A stretch of DNA of 64,000 nt from Gemmatirosa kalamazoonensis (lineage in GTDB: Bacteria > Gemmatimonadota > Gemmatimonadetes > Gemmatimonadales > Gemmatimonadaceae), in assembly GCF_000522985.1 (NCBI RefSeq), contig NZ_CP007128.1:124001-188000 (forward strand). The letters run 5' to 3'. The notes under the pieces were generated by a model. That model had not been told where the DNA came from. It ran no database searches and was given only the letters and a program-made list of their open reading frames with translations. This document shows positions 34,650 through 43,798 of this stretch, in pieces (position 1 is the stretch's first letter; every line of letters starts with the position of its first letter). The position numbers were made by a program, and so were the translations under genes.

Positions 34650-34674
34650 GGGGCGCACCGTGCTGGTGCGCCCC
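34650..34674 (-). terminator. Hairpin downstream of the FlgN-like gene
   Basis: Perfect 10-bp stem GGGGCGCACC / GGTGCGCCCC with a GTGCT loop, 3 bp beyond the stop codon of the FlgN-like gene. No T-run follows, as is common in this GC-rich window. Confidence 0.7.
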
Positions 34675-34677
34675 GCG

Positions 34678-35199
34678 TCAGGCCTTCCGATCGAGCAGTC
34701 GCGGCGCCGCGAGCCCCGCGTGGCCGCCGCCGCGCGCGCCGTACGGCGCGGGGCGCGCCGTCGGATCCGCCCCCGGTGGATCGTCGCCGCCACTCCCCTC
34801 GCCCGGCGTGATCCCCAGCTCGGCGAGCTGCCGCCCGTATGCGTCGCGCCACACCTCGAGCTGCGAGCTGAGGTTGTGGATCGCCGCCTCCGCCGACTGC
34901 GCGGCGTGCATCAGCTCCTCGACGCGCTGCTGGATCTCGCGCAGCTGATCGGGGCTCGCCGTCTGCCGCGCGTGATCGAGCGCCGGCGCGAGCTTCTGGG
35001 CGCCCGCCTGCAGCTCACCGAAGCCGCGCGCGGCCTCGTCGACCGCCGACGCCGCACGATCGGGGTCGCCGTCGGTGAGGGTGCCCCGCTGCGCCTCGAG
35101 CGTGCGCGCGTAGCGCCGGTAGGCGGCACGCTGCGCGTCGAGCGCGTCGATGGTGGCGCGGTGCGCCAGCGGGTCGATGGAAGGGGAGACAGGTCGCAT
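34678..35199 (-). CDS. FlgN-like helical export chaperone
   Basis: 173 residues, almost entirely helical over 1-130: ATIDALDAQRAAYRRYARTL, GELQAGAQKLAPALDHARQT, LREIQQRVEELMHAAQSAEA and NLSSQLEVWRDAYGRQLAEL. This pattern and length fit the FlgN family, chaperones for the hook-associated proteins FlgK and FlgL. The C-terminal 45 residues are low-complexity Gly/Pro. It lies 60 bp after fliD and before fliS. The assignment rests mainly on helical pattern and context. Confidence 0.6.
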   Translation of the reverse strand: MRPVSPSIDPLAHRATIDALDAQRAAYRRYARTLEAQRGTLTDGDPDRAASAVDEAARGFGELQAGAQKLAPALDHARQTASPDQLREIQQRVEELMHAAQSAEAAIHNLSSQLEVWRDAYGRQLAELGITPGEGSGGDDPPGADPTARPAPYGARGGGHAGLAAPRLLDRKA

Positions 35200-35258
35200 G
35201 GGTCACTCCCGGCGGCAGCGGCCGCCGACGAGTATCGGGGTGCGCGGGTGGACGTCGG

Positions 35259-36638
35259 TCAACTGTTCTTGGTGCTGTTGATCAGACTCGTGAACTGCGT
35301 GCTCATCGTGTCGCCGATCGACTTCAGCTTGCCGAGCGACGCCTCGAACTTCGCGTAGCGGAGCAGGAGCGCGGTGCGCTTCTTGTCGAGCCGCGAGTTC
35401 AGGGCGTCGATGCGCGCCTGGATGGTCGCGGTCTGCGTGTCCATGTCCGACTCGCGCTTGTCGATGCGGCCGGTGGACGTCGCCGTGATGTCGCGCGCGA
35501 AGTCGTAGAAGTCGCCCATCCGGTCGGCGAGCAGCGCCTTCACGTCCTCCATGCGCGACGGATAGTTCGCGTCGAGCTTCGTGCGGTCGAACGTCAGCGT
35601 GCCGTCCTTCTGCACCGCGACGCCGAGGGTGCCTAACGCCGCGAGGTCGGCCGCGATGCCGGTGGGATTGCCGTTGTCGTCCAGCACCGGCGCGGCGGTC
35701 AGCGTCATCGTGCCGAGCGAAGCGCGGATCGACCGCAGGATCGGATCGTTCTGCAGCGTGGCGCCGCTGACGCTCTGCGACTTGGCGTACGACTGCAGGC
35801 GGTTGTACGCGTCGACGAACGACTGCACCGCGCTGGCGCCGGCGCCCGCCTGGCGGTCCACGGTGATGGTGCTCGTCCCCTTCGCGGTGAGCGTGAGCGT
35901 CACGCCGGGGAGCGCGTCGGTGACGACGTTGGTCGGGCGCGTCACGGGCGTGGTCCCGCCGTCGATCGTGAACGACGCGTCGCCCGCGTCGACCGCGTTG
36001 CTGCCGTCGAAGCCGAGCGAGGCGACGAGCGCGCCGCTCGTGTCGTCGGCGACGGCGAACGCGTTCGCCAGGCCGGTCTTCGTGCCGGTGAGCACGAGCC
36101 GCTGGTCGGTGCCGTTCGCATTCATCGACACGATCGACGCCTGCACGCCGGTGGTGCCGGTCTGCAGGTTGATCCGGTCGCGGACCATCGCCAGCGTGTC
36201 CCCCTGCTTCAGGGCGACGCTCTTGCCGCCGAGGAGCAGGCCGCCGTCCGCGGCGAGCGTCTGCGACGCGCTCCAGCCGGAGGCGGCGACGGTCTTCTGC
36301 GCCGTGGCGAGCGCGGTGACGGCGACGGAGGTCGTGCCGGTGACGGCGCCCGTGCCCACCGACGCCGCGAGCACGCTGCGTCCGCTGCCGTCGGTGCCCG
36401 TGGCGCCGATCGTGAACGCGTCGAGCGCCTTGCCGGTGCGCAGCCCGTCGGCCGCCGTCTGCAGCGCGGACACGGCCTGCCGCAGCAGCTCGAGCGCGTC
36501 GTGCTTCTTGCTGTTGTCGTCGAGCGTCGCCTGCATGCGCGTCGCCGGCTTCTTCTCGACCGCGATGATCTGGTCGACGACGGAAGCCCAGTCGATGCCG
36601 CTCGAGACGCCGGGGATTGTGCTGATCGGGTCTGCCAT
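35259..36638 (-). CDS. fliD: Flagellar filament cap protein FliD
   Basis: 459 residues. The conserved N-terminus (ISTIPGVSSGIDWASVVDQI, EKKPATRMQATL), a Thr/Ala/Val-rich middle with repeated beta segments (LVLTGTKTGLANAFAVADD) and the C-terminal coiled coil (LNSRLDKKRTALLLRYAKFE, followed by FTSLINSTKNS) match FliD. It caps the filament and drives flagellin folding. Its product is served by the FliS/FliT-like chaperones encoded downstream. A possible sigma-28 promoter lies about 100 bp upstream, after the fliC terminator. Confidence 0.93.
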   Translation of the reverse strand: MADPISTIPGVSSGIDWASVVDQIIAVEKKPATRMQATLDDNSKKHDALELLRQAVSALQTAADGLRTGKALDAFTIGATGTDGSGRSVLAASVGTGAVTGTTSVAVTALATAQKTVAASGWSASQTLAADGGLLLGGKSVALKQGDTLAMVRDRINLQTGTTGVQASIVSMNANGTDQRLVLTGTKTGLANAFAVADDTSGALVASLGFDGSNAVDAGDASFTIDGGTTPVTRPTNVVTDALPGVTLTLTAKGTSTITVDRQAGAGASAVQSFVDAYNRLQSYAKSQSVSGATLQNDPILRSIRASLGTMTLTAAPVLDDNGNPTGIAADLAALGTLGVAVQKDGTLTFDRTKLDANYPSRMEDVKALLADRMGDFYDFARDITATSTGRIDKRESDMDTQTATIQARIDALNSRLDKKRTALLLRYAKFEASLGKLKSIGDTMSTQFTSLINSTKNS

Positions 36639-36731
36639 GGGGTCCCTCCTGTCGTGCGGCGCCTCCGTCCGTGGAGGCCTCCTGCGAGGACGACCGGACC
36701 GGCGCGAACGCCACGGTCGGTCCGGCTGAGA

Positions 36732-36759
36732 GTGTCGACCGCAGCGCCACGAAACTGTA
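36732..36759 (-). promoter_or_regulatory. Possible sigma-28 promoter of fliD
   Basis: Minus strand: TACAGTTT, 12 bases, GTCGACAC. Close to the fliC promoter (TCAAGTTT-N11-GTCGATAC) but with one extra spacer base and a C in the -10 box. Confidence 0.5.
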
Positions 36760-36794
36760 GCCCCTCACCCACCGCGGCCCGACGGGCGGAAATG

Positions 36795-36830
36795 CGCGAC
36801 GTCCCCGGGGAGGCCCCCGGGGACGTCGCG
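36795..36830 (-). terminator. fliC transcription terminator
   Basis: Perfect 16-bp stem CGCGACGTCCCCGGGG / CCCCGGGGACGTCGCG with a 4-base loop, 35 bp beyond the flagellin stop codon. It is followed on the minus strand by GCATTTCC, a short T-run. Confidence 0.85.
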
Positions 36831-36864
36831 TCGTGCCTAACCGACCGAACCAGCGGGATCCGGA

Positions 36865-38487
36865 TCAGCCGCGGAGCAGCTGGAGGATGCCCTGCGAGCC
36901 CTGGTTCGCCTGCGCGAGCATGGACTGCGCCGCCTGCTGCAGGATGTTGTTCTTCGTGAACGTCGTCATTTCCTGCGCCATGTCGGCGTCGCGGATCGAG
37001 GACTCGGCGGCCTGCGTGTTCTGCAGCATCGAGTCGACGTTCTGCGTCGCGTAGTCGATTCGCGACTCCGCGGCACCGAGCTTACCGACGAACGTGTTCA
37101 GCGTCTGCAGCGCGGTGTCGAGGCGGGCCAGCGCGTCGCGGGAGCCCGCGGCCGTCGTCAGCGAGACCGCCGACGAGACGGTGTTGCCGGCGCCCATCAG
37201 GTCGTTGATCGCGTTGACGTCGAGCGAGCCGATGTCGAGGCCGATCGAGTCGTCGCTCAGGTAGCCCGCCGCGCCGGCGCCCTGGCTGGCGCTCGTGCCG
37301 ACGAGGATCGACGGAGCACCCGCCGCGATCGCCGCCTTCTGGCCGGTCGAGATGAAGCTGTCGCCGTTCGCGCTGCTGGCCGCAGCCGGCGTCGCCGCCG
37401 CCGCACCCGCGATGTCGAACTGCAGCGTCGCGAGGTCGGTGTTCGCCTTGTCGTAGTTGAAGCCGAGCGTGAGCGTGATGCCGATGCTGTTGCCCGCGGC
37501 ATCCTCGAACGCGGCGACCTGACCGAGCTCGTCACCCGGCGTCGCCGCCGCATGGAGCGTCGACTTGTCGATGCGGCCGACGATGTTCGCCGGGTCCAGC
37601 GTGCCGCTGCCCTGCTTGTACAGGGTGATGAAGTTCGCGTCCTCATCGACCGTGTACTGGCCGTTCGTGTCCACGCCGACGTCGGTCGTGATCGACAGGA
37701 ACGTCGTGTCGCTGGCGTCGATCGGGTTCGTCGCGCCGAGCGTCGACGTGCCCGCCGTGCCCAGGCTCGCCGGGGCCGCGGCGACGAACGAGCTGCTGAT
37801 CTCCACGTCACCGAAGCCGGCGCCGAAGTGGGCCGTCTGCGTCGCGCCCGTCGTCGTCAGCGCGGCGGTCGACGTCGCGAGCTTCGCGGCGTTCGCGCCG
37901 GTCGACCACAGCTCGAGCTTACCGGTGGCGTTGCCCTGCGCGTCCACCTCGTCCTTCAGCTGGTACGTGCCGTCCGCCAGCGCCACGTCGAGCGCCGAGT
38001 TCGCGCCGTCGATCGTGCTGTCCGACGCCCAGCCGATCTGACCGGCGGTCGCGGCGATCGACGACGAGCCGACGAGGTCCTTCAGCACGTTCGTGCCCTG
38101 GTACGACGTGCTCGTCACGATGCGCGTGGCCTCGCTGAAGAGCGCGTCCCACTCGTCCTGCAGCTTCGTGCCCTGGCCGCCGATCGTCGCCGAGGCGCCC
38201 TGCGACGCGAGCTCGCGCATACGATCGAAGATGTTGCCCATCGTCTGCGCGGCACCGTCGGCGACCTGCAGCATCGCGCTCGCCTGCGCCGCGTTCCGCT
38301 GCGCCTGGCCGAGCGTCTTGACGTCGGCGCGGAGCGCGTTCGCGATCGCGAGGCCCGCCGCGTCGTCCGCCGCGCGGTTGATGCGGAAGCCCGAGGAGAG
38401 CTTCTGGATCGAGCGCTCGGTGTTCTGGGCGTTGACCTTCATGTAGCCCAGGGCGCTCGTCGCGGCGGTGTTCGTCTGGATCTTCAT
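36865..38487 (-). CDS. fliC: Flagellin FliC
   Basis: 540 residues. The N-terminal D0/D1 region (MKIQTNTAATSALGYMKVNA, SIQKLSSGFRINRAADDAAG, LAIANALRADVKTLGQAQRN) and the C-terminal one (SRIDYATQNVDSMLQNTQAA, DMAQEMTTFTKNNILQQAAQ, ending GSQGILQLLRG) are both canonical. A long variable middle gives a flagellin of moderate size. It is transcribed alone from a strong sigma-28 promoter and ends at a perfect hairpin. It is the only flagellin gene in the window. FliW, encoded upstream, would bind it. Confidence 0.97.
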   Translation of the reverse strand: MKIQTNTAATSALGYMKVNAQNTERSIQKLSSGFRINRAADDAAGLAIANALRADVKTLGQAQRNAAQASAMLQVADGAAQTMGNIFDRMRELASQGASATIGGQGTKLQDEWDALFSEATRIVTSTSYQGTNVLKDLVGSSSIAATAGQIGWASDSTIDGANSALDVALADGTYQLKDEVDAQGNATGKLELWSTGANAAKLATSTAALTTTGATQTAHFGAGFGDVEISSSFVAAAPASLGTAGTSTLGATNPIDASDTTFLSITTDVGVDTNGQYTVDEDANFITLYKQGSGTLDPANIVGRIDKSTLHAAATPGDELGQVAAFEDAAGNSIGITLTLGFNYDKANTDLATLQFDIAGAAAATPAAASSANGDSFISTGQKAAIAAGAPSILVGTSASQGAGAAGYLSDDSIGLDIGSLDVNAINDLMGAGNTVSSAVSLTTAAGSRDALARLDTALQTLNTFVGKLGAAESRIDYATQNVDSMLQNTQAAESSIRDADMAQEMTTFTKNNILQQAAQSMLAQANQGSQGILQLLRG

Positions 38488-38568
38488 ACCGTGTAACTCC
38501 TTTTACAGTTCGCGGAGCGTCCGTGCTCCGGTGTGCGTCGACAGCCCCTGTTGGCCGTCTGGGTCTAC

Positions 38569-38595
38569 GTATCGACGCGCCCCCGGAAAACTTGA
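38569..38595 (-). promoter_or_regulatory. Sigma-28 (FliA) promoter of fliC
   Basis: Minus strand: TCAAGTTT (38595-38588), 11 bases, GTCGATAC (38576-38569), close to TAAAGTTT-N11-GCCGATAA. The -35 element is two bases from the hairpin that ends fliW, so its TTTT also serves as that terminator's T-run. Confidence 0.87.
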
Positions 38596-38597
38596 GC

Positions 38598-38635
38598 GGG
38601 CCGCGCTCGCACGGTGCTCCGTGCGAACGCGGCCC
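38598..38635 (-). terminator. fliW terminator hairpin
   Basis: Stem GGGCCGCGYTCGCACGG / CCGTGCGARCGCGGCCC, 17 bp with one mismatch and a 4-base loop, 24 bp after the fliW stop codon. It is followed on the minus strand by GCTCAAGTTTT. Confidence 0.85.
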
Positions 38636-38659
38636 GCGCCGGCGCGGAGCCGGTGACGC

Positions 38660-39103
38660 TCAGCTCAGCGCGAACGGCGTCTGCACGGCGTACCGCTCGT
38701 CCACCAGCACCACCTGCCGGCCCACGCGCCGATCCACGTCCAGCACGAGCGGCGCCCGCAGGTTGGCGGTCGGTCCTTCCCCGTCGCGCTGCGGCAGCGT
38801 CACGATGGCGAGCACCATGAGCGTGCCGTCGCTCGACGCGCCGACCTGCGCCAGCTCCGCCGGCGGCACGTCGGCCTCGTAGCCCGGGAAGAAGTGGAAC
38901 GGGTCGGCGACGAGGAACACGAGCTCCGGCCGGTCGGCGGACTGCAGCCACCACAGCTTCTCGCGGCCCGACGGCACGAGCGCGTACGTGCGGCAGCTCT
39001 CGAACCCGTAGACGCCGGCGGGCAGCGTGAAGAGATCGGACCGGCGCGCGGTGACCGACTCCAGAAGGAGCGACGGGAGGACGATCGACTCGTCGGACGA
39101 CAT
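38660..39103 (-). CDS. fliW: Flagellar assembly factor FliW
   Basis: 147 residues. The FliW fold shows as LFTLPAGVYGFESCRTYALV, LWWLQSADRPELVFLVADPF, MVLAIVTLPQRDGEGPTANL and RAPLVLDVDRRVGRQVVL. FliW binds flagellin and, in Bacillus, antagonises CsrA. No csrA gene adjoins it here, although that is the usual arrangement. It lies 53 bp after flgL and just before fliC. The ATG at 39103 starts the first strand sensibly. Confidence 0.9.
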   Translation of the reverse strand: MSSDESIVLPSLLLESVTARRSDLFTLPAGVYGFESCRTYALVPSGREKLWWLQSADRPELVFLVADPFHFFPGYEADVPPAELAQVGASSDGTLMVLAIVTLPQRDGEGPTANLRAPLVLDVDRRVGRQVVLVDERYAVQTPFALS

Positions 39104-39156
39104 CGGCGCCGGGACGGGGGCGAGGGTGAGCGGCACGGGCGTGTGGGGCCCCGCGC

Positions 39157-40077
39157 CTAACGAAGGTAGTCCGTGAGGCTGAGCCCCATGACGCGCGACG
39201 ACGCCTGCATCGCCGCCTGGTAGGCGGTCTGGCGGGCGACCATCTCGGTGATCGCCTCCTCCATGTCCACCTCGGAGAGCGACGACTTCGTGCCCTGGAG
39301 GTTCTGCTCGTACGCGTCGAGGTGCGCCGCCATCGCGTCCAGGCGGTTCTGCCGCGCGCCGACGTCGCCGACGAGCGCCTGCACGGCGTTGAACGCGCCG
39401 TCGAGCTCCCCGAGCGAGGTGGTGACGGCCGAGCCGGAGTTCGCGGTGAGGCCGGCGTAGAGATCCTGCAGCGAGGAGAGCACGCCGGTCTGCAGGAAGA
39501 CCGTGTCGCCGTCGTGCGCGCCGGTCATCGGCTGTCCGGACTCGGTCTCCATCGACCGCATCCCCTGCGGGATCCGCGGCGTCGCGGCGCCCGCCGGGAT
39601 GGCGACGTAGTTCGGGGTCTGCGTCGTCTGGCTCGCGTCGAACGGCGCGACGTTCGTCGAGTTCATGCCGCCGAAGATGTAGCTGTCGCCGAACTTCGTG
39701 TTGCCGATCGACACGACCTGCCCAATGAGCTGCTGCACCTCCGCGGCGGCCGCGGCGCGCGTGGTCGCGTTCGCGTTCACGCCCTGCTGCGCGAAGGCGA
39801 GCTCCTTCGCCCGCATGAGGACGTCGCCGAGCTGCCCGAGCGCCGAATCCTCCGCCGTCACCTCGGCGCTCGCCCGCTGGACGTTCGTGCGGAACTGGCC
39901 GAGCGACCGGAGCGCGCTCGACGTCTGCATGATCGTCGCCGCGGCCGCGGGGTCGTCGGACATCTTCTGCACGCGCAGCCCGGTGGTCACGCGCTCCTGG
40001 GCCTCGGTGAGCCGGGCGCTGGCGCCCGTGAGCTGCGAGATGAGGCCGTGGGTGACGAGAGCGTTGGTGATGCGCAT
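39157..40077 (-). CDS. flgL: Hook-filament junction protein FlgL
   Basis: 306 residues. N-terminus MRITNALVTHGLISQLTGAS and TEAQERVTTGLRVQKMSDDP, with a flagellin-like C-terminus (TKSSLSEVDMEEAITEMVAR, QTAYQAAMQASSRVMGLSLT, ending DYLR), match FlgL. It forms the outer junction ring between hook and filament. flgK, normally directly upstream, is absent: the next gene is a divergent activator. The shared upstream region carries two activator palindromes between inverted octamer arms. Confidence 0.93.
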   Translation of the reverse strand: MRITNALVTHGLISQLTGASARLTEAQERVTTGLRVQKMSDDPAAAATIMQTSSALRSLGQFRTNVQRASAEVTAEDSALGQLGDVLMRAKELAFAQQGVNANATTRAAAAAEVQQLIGQVVSIGNTKFGDSYIFGGMNSTNVAPFDASQTTQTPNYVAIPAGAATPRIPQGMRSMETESGQPMTGAHDGDTVFLQTGVLSSLQDLYAGLTANSGSAVTTSLGELDGAFNAVQALVGDVGARQNRLDAMAAHLDAYEQNLQGTKSSLSEVDMEEAITEMVARQTAYQAAMQASSRVMGLSLTDYLR

Positions 40078-40195
40078 GCCGGGTGAGGGCAGGAGGACAG
40101 GAGGGCGCGAAGCGAGGGCAGGAGAACGCCTCCCATGCCCGCGAGTCTCGGCACGCCGCGCCGAGTCCCGTACCGGCCGGCGTGACGAAGCACAC

Positions 40196-40210
40196 CGGCA
40201 ATCGTTGCAA
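40196..40210. promoter_or_regulatory. Activator palindrome CGGCAA-TCG-TTGCAA (imperfect)
   Basis: Left half matches CGGCAA exactly and the right half in four of six bases. It sits 41 bp, centre to centre, from the better copy at 40237, in the divergent flgL/activator region. Confidence 0.5.
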
Positions 40211-40236
40211 GGACGCAGCGGTACGCCGTTTCGTCA

Positions 40237-40251
40237 CGGCAGGAATTGCCG
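40237..40251. promoter_or_regulatory. Activator palindrome CGGCAG-GAA-TTGCCG
   Basis: One mismatch from a perfect CGGCAA-N3-TTGCCG palindrome. It lies 45 bp upstream of the sigma-54 activator gene and 160 bp upstream of flgL. Related sites precede flgB, fliF and fliL. Confidence 0.65.
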
Positions 40252-40295
40252 CCCTGCCCTCCTGCCCTCGTGCCCTCCTGCCCTATCATTGAGTC

Positions 40296-41732
<1,437 letters not shown>

Positions 41733-41755
41733 CGGCGGCGCTGGAAACACGCGGG

Positions 41756-41815
41756 ATCAGCGCCGCCGTATCAGCGCCGAGTCATCAGCGCCGCCCTTCC
41801 AGCGCCGCCGTCTCT
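41756..41815. repeat. Period-14 repeats TCAGCGCCGNNNNA at the CDF gene 3' end
   Basis: TCAGCGCCG recurs every 14 bp at about 41757, 41771 and 41785, with a fourth partial CAGCGCCG after that. The third copy supplies the stop codon of the cation transporter gene. The opposite orientation, CGGCGCTG, occurs at 41735. The same unit occurs at 44621-44660. Confidence 0.8.
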
Positions 41816-42735
41816 TCGTAAGGCTCCATGTGCACGAGCACTCCCGCCACCGCGGGGATCGCCCGCCGGATGGCGCCCTTCACGCAGCCGCCGATGATGT
41901 GCGCGTCGTGCAGCGACGTCGACGGGTCGGCCTGGACGTGGATGTCGACGAAGTAGTGCATCCCTGCCTTGCGGACGACGAGCTTCTCCACGGCCAGCAC
42001 GCCGGCCACGTCGCGCGCCGCGTCGGCCACGGGGCCGATGACGTCCGTGCCGGGCATGCGGTCCATGAGATCGTGCAGCGCGGGGCGGAACAGGTTCACG
42101 CCGTTGTAGAGGATGACGCCGGCGGCGAACAGCGCCGCCCAGTCGTCCGCCGCCGCCCAGCGCGCGCCGCCGCCGTTGCGGGCTCCGAGGATGGCCACGC
42201 TGATGCCGACGAACGCGGCCGCCGACGTGATGGCGTCGCTCAGGTGGTGTGACGCGTCCGCCTGTACCGCGGTGCTGCCGAGGTCCTCGCCGACCGCGTG
42301 CACTCGGCGCGCGAGCAGCCACTTCACGAGCATCACCACGACGAGCACGACGAGCGTCCACGGTGCGGGCACTTCGTGCGGGGAGCGGATCTGCTGCACG
42401 GCCTCGACGGCGATGCCGACCGCGGCCCCGACGAGCATCAGCGACACCGCCGCGCCGGCGAGCGCCTCCGCCTTTCCGTGGCCGTACGGGTGGTTCTCGT
42501 CGGCGGGCTGGGCGGCGATCGCGAGGCCGCCCCAGACGATGAGCGACGCCAGGATGTCTGCCATCGATTCCGCCGCGTCGGCGACGAGCGCGTAGGCATT
42601 GCCGATCAGGCCGGCGGCGAGCTTGATCGACGCGAGCACCGCGTTCGCGACGAGCCCGGCCTGTGTGGAGCGGATGCCGCGCCGGACGGGGTCGGCGCTC
42701 GAAGCGTGAGAGGGGGCGCTCATCGAGTCGGGCAA
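41785..42735 (-). CDS. Cation diffusion facilitator metal exporter
   Basis: 316 residues. Six membrane helices, metal-site motifs YALVADAAESMADI (Asp/Asp in TM2) and DASHHLSDAIT (His/Asp in TM5), and a cytoplasmic C-terminal domain with GMHYFVDIHVQADPS match the CDF family (zinc, iron or manganese efflux). YGHGKAEALAG is the usual loop. The ATG at 42735 or the Met four codons later may be used. It converges with the activator gene, and its stop codon is formed by a period-14 repeat. Confidence 0.93.
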   Translation of the reverse strand: MPDSMSAPSHASSADPVRRGIRSTQAGLVANAVLASIKLAAGLIGNAYALVADAAESMADILASLIVWGGLAIAAQPADENHPYGHGKAEALAGAAVSLMLVGAAVGIAVEAVQQIRSPHEVPAPWTLVVLVVVMLVKWLLARRVHAVGEDLGSTAVQADASHHLSDAITSAAAFVGISVAILGARNGGGARWAAADDWAALFAAGVILYNGVNLFRPALHDLMDRMPGTDVIGPVADAARDVAGVLAVEKLVVRKAGMHYFVDIHVQADPSTSLHDAHIIGGCVKGAIRRAIPAVAGVLVHMEPYEETAALEGRR

Positions 42736-42821
42736 TCTAAGCGACGCCCTCGGAACGACGCTTGCCCCTGCTACCGGATGATTATCGCACCCCGACTCAA
42801 TCGACCTGGAGGATAGATCCG

Positions 42822-42983
42822 ATGCTCCGTCCCCTCGCTTCCGGCCTGCTGAACCGCACCGCCCAGCGCCGCCTCGCCCGCTGGATCCCGAACCCGCTCC
42901 TCCGCGTCGTCGCCATCGCCGTCGCCGGCTACGCGATCGAGCAGCTCGTCATGCGCGGGACCCGGCGGATGCGCACCGCCTGA
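42822..42983 (+). CDS. 53-residue single-helix membrane protein
   Basis: Small protein with a basic N-terminus (NRTAQRRLARWIPNP), one hydrophobic helix (LLRVVAIAVAGYAIEQLVM) and a basic C-terminus (RGTRRMRTA). A strong ribosome-binding site (CTGGAGGAT) sits 8-14 bases before the ATG, which makes it likely to be translated. No family recognised. It diverges from the CDF gene and is followed by the second heptamer element, which probably terminates it. Confidence 0.65.
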   Translation: MLRPLASGLLNRTAQRRLARWIPNPLLRVVAIAVAGYAIEQLVMRGTRRMRTA

Positions 42984-42992
42984 CAGAATGTC

Positions 42993-43099
42993 GGGACTCG
43001 GGACTCGGGACTCGGGACTCGGGAGTCCGCAGCGCCGAGTCCCGAGTCCCGAGTCCCGAGTCCCGAGTCCCGAGTCCCGAGTCCCGAGTCCCGAGTCCC
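42993..43099. repeat. Inverted heptamer array: 4 x GGGACTC, 16-bp core, 9 x GAGTCCC
   Basis: Reverse-orientation copy of the element at 15849-16067. Read on the minus strand it is nine GGGACTC, the core GGCGCTGCGGACTCCC, then four GAGTCCC. Core length and the four-unit short arm are identical in both copies; only the long arm differs (9 against 25). It lies between convergent genes. Confidence 0.97.
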
Positions 43100-43109
43100 G
43101 ACCACCCAG

Positions 43110-43787
43110 TCACGTACTACGCATGAACACCGCCCCCACCTCCTGCGCCCGCGCCGTCGCGTAGACGCCCGAGGGCTGGAGGATGACGCCGGGGATGAGG
43201 CCCGCGCGGAGCTCGGCCAGCACGTCGTCGGCCTTGAGCCCGCGCTGCTTGGCGATGGCGCGCGACGAGTTGGCGAGGGCGAGGTTGCACACAAGCACGA
43301 TGCCGCCGGAGCGGATCACCCCTTCCACCGTGGGGTCCGTGCCCGGACCGAGCATGTCCTCGACGCCCGTCGGCTTGCCGACCGGGGTGCGCGCCCACGG
43401 GTTGCGTTCGGCCGGCTTCCTGGTGTCCGGGTCGTCGATCTTGCGCAGCGCGCCGATCGGGTACTTGGCCCACAGCGCGTCGTCCGCCGCGACGACCGCC
43501 GCAGCGTGGCGGAGGACCACCACCGGCACGACGTCGCGCGGCGCGGCACCCATCGCCTCGTAGCCGCGGCGGTAGATCCACGACTGCGTGAGCGCGAGCC
43601 CGTCGGTCGGATCGGGCCCGTCGAAGACGGCTTTGTGCTTCGCGGCGGCGACGCGGGCCGTCCACGCGTCGTCGAACGGGGCAGGCGCGGCGGCCCCCGC
43701 GGGCGCGGCGAGACCGGCGAGCGGCACCGCGGCGGCCGTCGCGGCGAGGGAGGCGAGGAAGTCGCGGCGGGAACGCGCGTGCGGCAT
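43110..43787 (-). CDS. Tat-exported protein, possibly DsrE-like fold
   Basis: 225 residues. A twin-arginine signal (ARSRRDFLASLAATAAAVPL) predicts export of a folded protein. The C-terminal half has alternating strands and helices (GIVLVCNLALANSSRAIAKQ, LKADDVLAELRAGLIPGVIL, VYATARAQEVGAVFM) resembling DsrE/DsrF-like sulfur-relay or intracellular-peroxidase folds, but I am not certain of the family. An earlier VVPVVVLRHAAAVVAADDAL segment fits the same fold. It follows the M23 peptidase gene by 11 bp, probably in one operon. Confidence 0.7.
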   Translation of the reverse strand: MPHARSRRDFLASLAATAAAVPLAGLAAPAGAAAPAPFDDAWTARVAAAKHKAVFDGPDPTDGLALTQSWIYRRGYEAMGAAPRDVVPVVVLRHAAAVVAADDALWAKYPIGALRKIDDPDTRKPAERNPWARTPVGKPTGVEDMLGPGTDPTVEGVIRSGGIVLVCNLALANSSRAIAKQRGLKADDVLAELRAGLIPGVILQPSGVYATARAQEVGAVFMRST

Positions 43788-43798
43788 GCGGGACGGGG

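Larger units (their letters stand above)
40086..40284. repeat. Inverted AGGGCAGG arms bracketing the flgL/activator control region
   Basis: Left arm: AGGGCAGG (40086), AGGACAGG (40094) and AGGGCAGG (40115). Right arm: four units CCTGCCCT, CCTGCCCT, CGTGCCCT and CCTGCCCT (40253-40284). Same family as 31297-31412. Between the arms lie the two palindromes at 40196 and 40237. Confidence 0.88.
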
